Below, piece after piece: positions 5,256 to 8,221 of a DNA stretch of 8,221 nucleotides. The DNA lies in NCBI GenBank assembly GCA_023248915.1, contig JAHFDQ010000112.1, positions 4,699 to 12,919 on the forward strand, read 5' to 3'. The position numbers were made by a program, and so were the translations under genes. Source of the DNA: Archangiaceae bacterium. Its GTDB lineage: Bacteria > Myxococcota > Myxococcia > Myxococcales > Myxococcaceae. The first letter of the stretch is position 1. Each line of letters opens with the position of its first letter. A model generated the notes under the pieces. That model was given only the letters and a program-made list of their open reading frames with translations, was not told where the DNA came from and did not search any database.

Positions 5256-6047
5256 ATGCCCGCCCCCGATGCCCTACCCCCGCTCTTCGACGCGCACCTC
5301 GACCCGACCGGGCTGACCGACGCCGACCTCGAGGCGCTGCGCTACTTCGGCCTGGCCTCGGCCGTCCTGGTGGTGGACGGGCAGCCGAGCGCGACCGCCC
5401 GCGGCCTCATCCAGGCGTTCGACCGGCTGGTCCAAGTGCAACTGCCCAGGTTTCGCCGCGCCGGCATCCGCGCCTTCGCGGCGCTCGGGGTGGCTCCGAA
5501 CGACCTGCCCCGCCGAGGCCTGGCGGCCGTGCTGTCCGAATTGCCCAGCCGCTTCCGGGGGCTGGCGGTCGCGGTCGGCGAGACCGGCCTGGCCGGAGGG
5601 GGCCCCGCCGAGGAGGAGGCCTTCCTTCGCCAGGTCACGCTCGCGAAGGGGCTCGGCCTGCCCCTGGTGGTGCACACCCCCAGACAGGACCGGGCGCTAC
5701 ACACCCGCCGCGTGCTCAGCCTCTTGCGCTCGTCGGGTCTGCCCCCGGCGCGGGTGCTGGTTAACCACGTCGAGCCGAAAACAGTGCGCACGGTGCTCGA
5801 GTGCGGCCACTTTGCCGGGCTCACGGTGCACCCGGACGAGCTGCCGGCCGAGGCCGCGGTGGCCCTGGTGCGGCGCCACGGCGCCGAGCGCCTGGTGCTC
5901 AACACCGGTCACGGCGGTGGAGAAATTCTCGCGCTGGCCCGGGTGGCGGCGCGGCTCGCCGCGGCAGGGCTGTCTGCCCGGGTGATTGCCCGGGTCACCC
6001 ACGACAACGCCGCCAATCTCTACCGGGTCGCCGACGAGGGGCGGTAG
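5256..6047 (+). CDS. TatD-related metal-dependent hydrolase (TIM barrel), diverged active site
   Basis: This 263-residue protein has the order of motifs seen in TatD-related hydrolases, closest by eye to the COG1099/EboB-like branch: FDAHLD (11-16), GETGL (108-112), VVHTP (138-142), VNHVEP (169-174), LTVHPDELPAEAA (189-201), RLVLNTG (212-218) and a C-terminal VTHDNAANLYRV. Enzymes of this type use a metal pair to hydrolyse phosphoester or amide bonds. Here the N-terminal HxH is HxD (His14, Asp16), and the late acidic residue expected near LxxTD or NSxxD is absent (NTGHGGG). His140, His171 and Glu109 remain. The activity may therefore be altered or lost. The start is ambiguous: ATG 5256 begins just before the first motif, while a TTG at 5229 would add nine residues and overlap the inverted repeat. 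Neither has a good Shine-Dalgarno. The kinase gene follows after 9 bp. The substrate is unknown. Confidence 0.75.
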   Translation: MPAPDALPPLFDAHLDPTGLTDADLEALRYFGLASAVLVVDGQPSATARGLIQAFDRLVQVQLPRFRRAGIRAFAALGVAPNDLPRRGLAAVLSELPSRFRGLAVAVGETGLAGGGPAEEEAFLRQVTLAKGLGLPLVVHTPRQDRALHTRRVLSLLRSSGLPPARVLVNHVEPKTVRTVLECGHFAGLTVHPDELPAEAAVALVRRHGAERLVLNTGHGGGEILALARVAARLAAAGLSARVIARVTHDNAANLYRVADEGR

Positions 6048-6056
6048 AGTTTCGCC

Positions 6057-7622
6057 ATGCGCCCCGACGGCGCCCTGCCCAAAACGTGCGCCCAGTGCGG
6101 AATGGCTCTCGGCGACTCCGGCGCCGAAGGGCACCGGTGCGCCGCCGCGGCCGCCGCGCCGAAGCCTGCCGCGGAGCGCGGCGAGCACACCCTCGTCCAC
6201 CTGGTGAAGCCGGGCGAGATTCTCGGCGGCAAGTGGCGGGTCGAGTCGCGCATCGGGCAGGGCGCGATGGGTTCGGTGTACCTCGGCACCGACCTCGAAC
6301 GCCGGCAGAAGGTCGCCATCAAAATCCTCTCGCCCGACCACTGCCGAAAGCCCAAGGTGCTGGCCCGCTTCGAGCGCGAGGCGCGCCTGATGACGACGCT
6401 GCGCCACCCCAACATCGTCCAGTTGCAGGGGGTCGGCCGCCAGGGCGCCTTGCCCTTCATCGTCATGCAGTACCTGGAAGGCGAGACGCTGGCCGACTAC
6501 CTGAAGGGCAAGGGCGGCAAGCTGGGGCCGGTCGAGATGCTGGCCGTCATGCGCCAGGTCTGCTCGGGGCTGGCCTTCATCCACCACCACGGGCTGGTGC
6601 ACCGCGACATCAAGCCGCAGAACGTGTTCATCAGCTCGGAAGGGCACGTCACCATCCTCGACCTGGGGGTGGTGCGCGACCGCAGCGACCCCGGGCTCAC
6701 CAAGCCGGGGGCGATGGTCGGCACCCCCTACTACATGTCCCCCGAGCAGATTCTCGGCACCGGGGAAATCGACCGCCGCACCGACGTCTACGCGCTGGGC
6801 GCCGTCATCTTCGAGCTGCTCACCGGCACCCCGCCCTTCGTCGCCGACAGCAACTTCGAGGTGTTCTACAAACACCGCACCCTGCCGCCTCCCGACGCGT
6901 CGCTGTTGTCCGCGTTCGTGCCCAAGGCGGTGGCGGCGGCCATCACCCGGTCGCTGGCGAAGGTGCCCGAAGAGCGGCAGCAGAACGTGTCCGAGCTGGT
7001 GGGCGACCTCGAGGCGGCGTACTGCCTACAGGGCGACCTGACCAATCGCGGCGTAGAGAACCCGTTCGAGGGCGAAGTCAACCCCGGGCCCCGCCGGAAG
7101 AAGACGCGGGCGAAGAAGGCGAAGACCGCCACAGCTGCGCCGCCCGTCACGGACCCGGGGGAACCGGCCCACGCCGAGGCCCTGCGAGAGGCCGAGGAGG
7201 TGCGCTCGGACGAGGTCGAGCTGGTCGCCTCGGGGTCCCACAAGGCCGCGGCGCCCGACGACGAGGTCTCGAAAACGGAAGCTCCGACCCAGGCCGCGCA
7301 CCCCTCCACCCAGACCGACCTGCGTGAGCGGCGCCTGACTGACGGCCCGGAGTCCGTCCGGACGATGGGCGACGGCGACCCGGGGTCGACCGAGCACGAG
7401 GTGGGCGAGCTGCGGGTGGTGACCACCGTCAAGGGCCTGACCTCGGGCGCCGCGGTGACGGTGGACTTCGTGCCGAAAGGAACTTCTCCGGTGTCGCTGT
7501 CGGCGCCCGTCGGCGGCCACAAGGTCCGCGTCGAGAAGAAGGGCTACAAACCAGTCGAGCGGGAAGCCCTGGTGGTGGCTAATGAGGTGACGCTGCTCAG
7601 GGTCGAGCTCGAAAAGGCGTAG
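6057..7622 (+). CDS. Ser/Thr protein kinase with N-terminal Cys/His cluster and C-terminal PEGA-like domain
   Basis: The protein has 521 residues. An N-terminal CxxC-x11-HxC (Cys11, Cys14, His26, Cys28) looks like a small zinc-binding element, followed by an Ala/Pro linker. The kinase domain (about 60-335) is complete: GQGAMGSV (67-74), VAIK with Lys89, Glu108, HRDIKPQN (182-189), DLG for DFG (202-204), GTPYYMSPEQ (222-231) and DVYALG (243-248). A basic patch (RRKKTRAKKAK, about 350) and a long acidic, low-complexity linker follow. The last 72 residues (450-521) resemble a PEGA domain, with TSPVSL, VGGHKVRVEKKGY and a terminal beta strand. No transmembrane segment is visible, so the kinase is probably cytosolic, unlike many PASTA or PEGA receptor kinases. 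All catalytic residues are present. It lies 9 bp after the TatD-like gene and 9 bp before the DUF362 gene, with no strong Shine-Dalgarno, so translational coupling is likely. Confidence 0.95.
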   Translation: MRPDGALPKTCAQCGMALGDSGAEGHRCAAAAAAPKPAAERGEHTLVHLVKPGEILGGKWRVESRIGQGAMGSVYLGTDLERRQKVAIKILSPDHCRKPKVLARFEREARLMTTLRHPNIVQLQGVGRQGALPFIVMQYLEGETLADYLKGKGGKLGPVEMLAVMRQVCSGLAFIHHHGLVHRDIKPQNVFISSEGHVTILDLGVVRDRSDPGLTKPGAMVGTPYYMSPEQILGTGEIDRRTDVYALGAVIFELLTGTPPFVADSNFEVFYKHRTLPPPDASLLSAFVPKAVAAAITRSLAKVPEERQQNVSELVGDLEAAYCLQGDLTNRGVENPFEGEVNPGPRRKKTRAKKAKTATAAPPVTDPGEPAHAEALREAEEVRSDEVELVASGSHKAAAPDDEVSKTEAPTQAAHPSTQTDLRERRLTDGPESVRTMGDGDPGSTEHEVGELRVVTTVKGLTSGAAVTVDFVPKGTSPVSLSAPVGGHKVRVEKKGYKPVEREALVVANEVTLLRVELEKA

Positions 7623-7631
7623 GCTGCCCCA

Positions 7632-8221
7632 ATGAATCCGAACGCGTCCGCCGCCAAGGTCGTCTTGCGCAACTGCACCGCGTACGACGCCGAGGCGATT
7701 CGGCGCATCGCCCGCGAGGGGATGGAGCAGCTCGGGCTCCGGCCTCACGGCCGCACGCTGGTCAAGCCCAACGTCGTCTCGTCAGGGCCGATGTTCCGCC
7801 ACGCCCACACCCGGCCCGAGTTCGTCGAGGGGGTGGTGCTGGCCCTGAAGGACCGGGCAGCGGCGCCAGGGCCGGGCGGCGCGCTGGAAGAGCTGGCGGT
7901 CGGCGAGCGGTGCGGCATCACCATGCCCACCCGGTACGCCTTCGCCGGCGCCGGGTACGACGCGATGTTCAAGCGCGTGGGGGTGAAGCACTACTGCTTC
8001 GAGGAAGAGCCGCAGGTCGAGATTCCGTACACCCACGAGGGCCGGCTGCGCGACTACGTGTTCACCCCCGAGCCGGTGGCGCGCGCCGACTTCTTCGTCA
8101 ACTGCCCCAAGTTCAAGGCGCACCCTTGGACGACGGTCACCTTCTCGATGAAGAACTACATCGGGATTCAGGACGACCGGCACCGGCTCATCGACCACGA
8201 CCACCGCCTGGACGAGAAGGT
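7632..8221 (+). CDS. DUF362-domain protein, 3'-partial
   Basis: The frame opens with ATG at 7632, 9 bp after the kinase stop, and stays open to the window end (196 full codons). Three stretches fit DUF362: TLVKPNVV (42-49), HTRPEFVEGVV (59-69) and the long conserved block PKFKAHPWTTVTFSMKNY (159-176), followed by IGIQDDRHRLIDHDH. DUF362 proteins are widespread, and some carry a C-terminal ferredoxin-like 4Fe-4S domain. Whether this one does cannot be seen because the C-terminus is outside the window. The molecular function of the family is poorly defined, so none is assigned. Close spacing with the kinase suggests one mRNA. No signal peptide or membrane segment is seen in the visible part. 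Confidence 0.85.
   Translation, partial: MNPNASAAKVVLRNCTAYDAEAIRRIAREGMEQLGLRPHGRTLVKPNVVSSGPMFRHAHTRPEFVEGVVLALKDRAAAPGPGGALEELAVGERCGITMPTRYAFAGAGYDAMFKRVGVKHYCFEEEPQVEIPYTHEGRLRDYVFTPEPVARADFFVNCPKFKAHPWTTVTFSMKNYIGIQDDRHRLIDHDHRLDEK

Noticed and set aside
5801..7327. A 508-codon plus-strand frame, and a 392-codon minus-strand frame (5697-6875), over the TatD-like and kinase genes.
   Set aside because: Both have Arg/Gly/Ala-rich translations without motifs and overlap two genes that have clear family motifs.

Overview
The window is GC-rich throughout, with a strong preference for G or C at third codon positions. It encodes two Hanks-type Ser/Thr kinases (one with a PEGA-like tail), a PilZ protein of the kind multiplied in Myxococcus, and a DUF362 protein. 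This combination points to a myxobacterium or close relative (Myxococcota); the assignment is an inference from gene content and style.

Layout. (1) Positions 2-619, plus strand: the C-terminal part of a Ser/Thr kinase whose N-terminus lies outside the window. (2) Positions 616-5095, minus strand: a run read in the order pilZ, a 49-codon unannotated ORF, glmU, glmS, tetR. It meets the first kinase tail to tail, and the two stop codons share one CTAG. (3) Positions 5096-5255: a divergent intergenic region containing a perfect 9-bp inverted repeat. (4) Positions 5256-8221, plus strand: a tight cluster of a TatD-related hydrolase with altered metal ligands, a cytosolic Ser/Thr kinase with an N-terminal Cys/His cluster and a C-terminal PEGA-like domain, and a DUF362 protein that runs off the end. 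The two gaps in this cluster are 9 bp each.

How the genes may work together. GlmS makes glucosamine-6-phosphate and GlmU makes UDP-GlcNAc, the precursor of peptidoglycan, LPS and amino-sugar exopolysaccharide; GlmM, the enzyme between them, is not here. A PilZ protein upstream and a TetR regulator downstream on the same strand could link precursor supply to c-di-GMP and to a small ligand, but this is inference from position. glmU has no Shine-Dalgarno but has a promoter-like TTGACC-N17-TAAACC ending 8 nt before its ATG, so it may also be made from its own leaderless transcript. The plus-strand cluster has no obvious pathway; co-expression is suggested by spacing.

No tRNA, rRNA, CRISPR array, insertion sequence or convincing intrinsic terminator was seen. 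The items most worth checking are the small coupled ORF, the possible leaderless glmU promoter, the intergenic dyad, and the altered catalytic motifs in the first kinase, the TatD-like protein and the PilZ protein. None of these alone establishes a new system.
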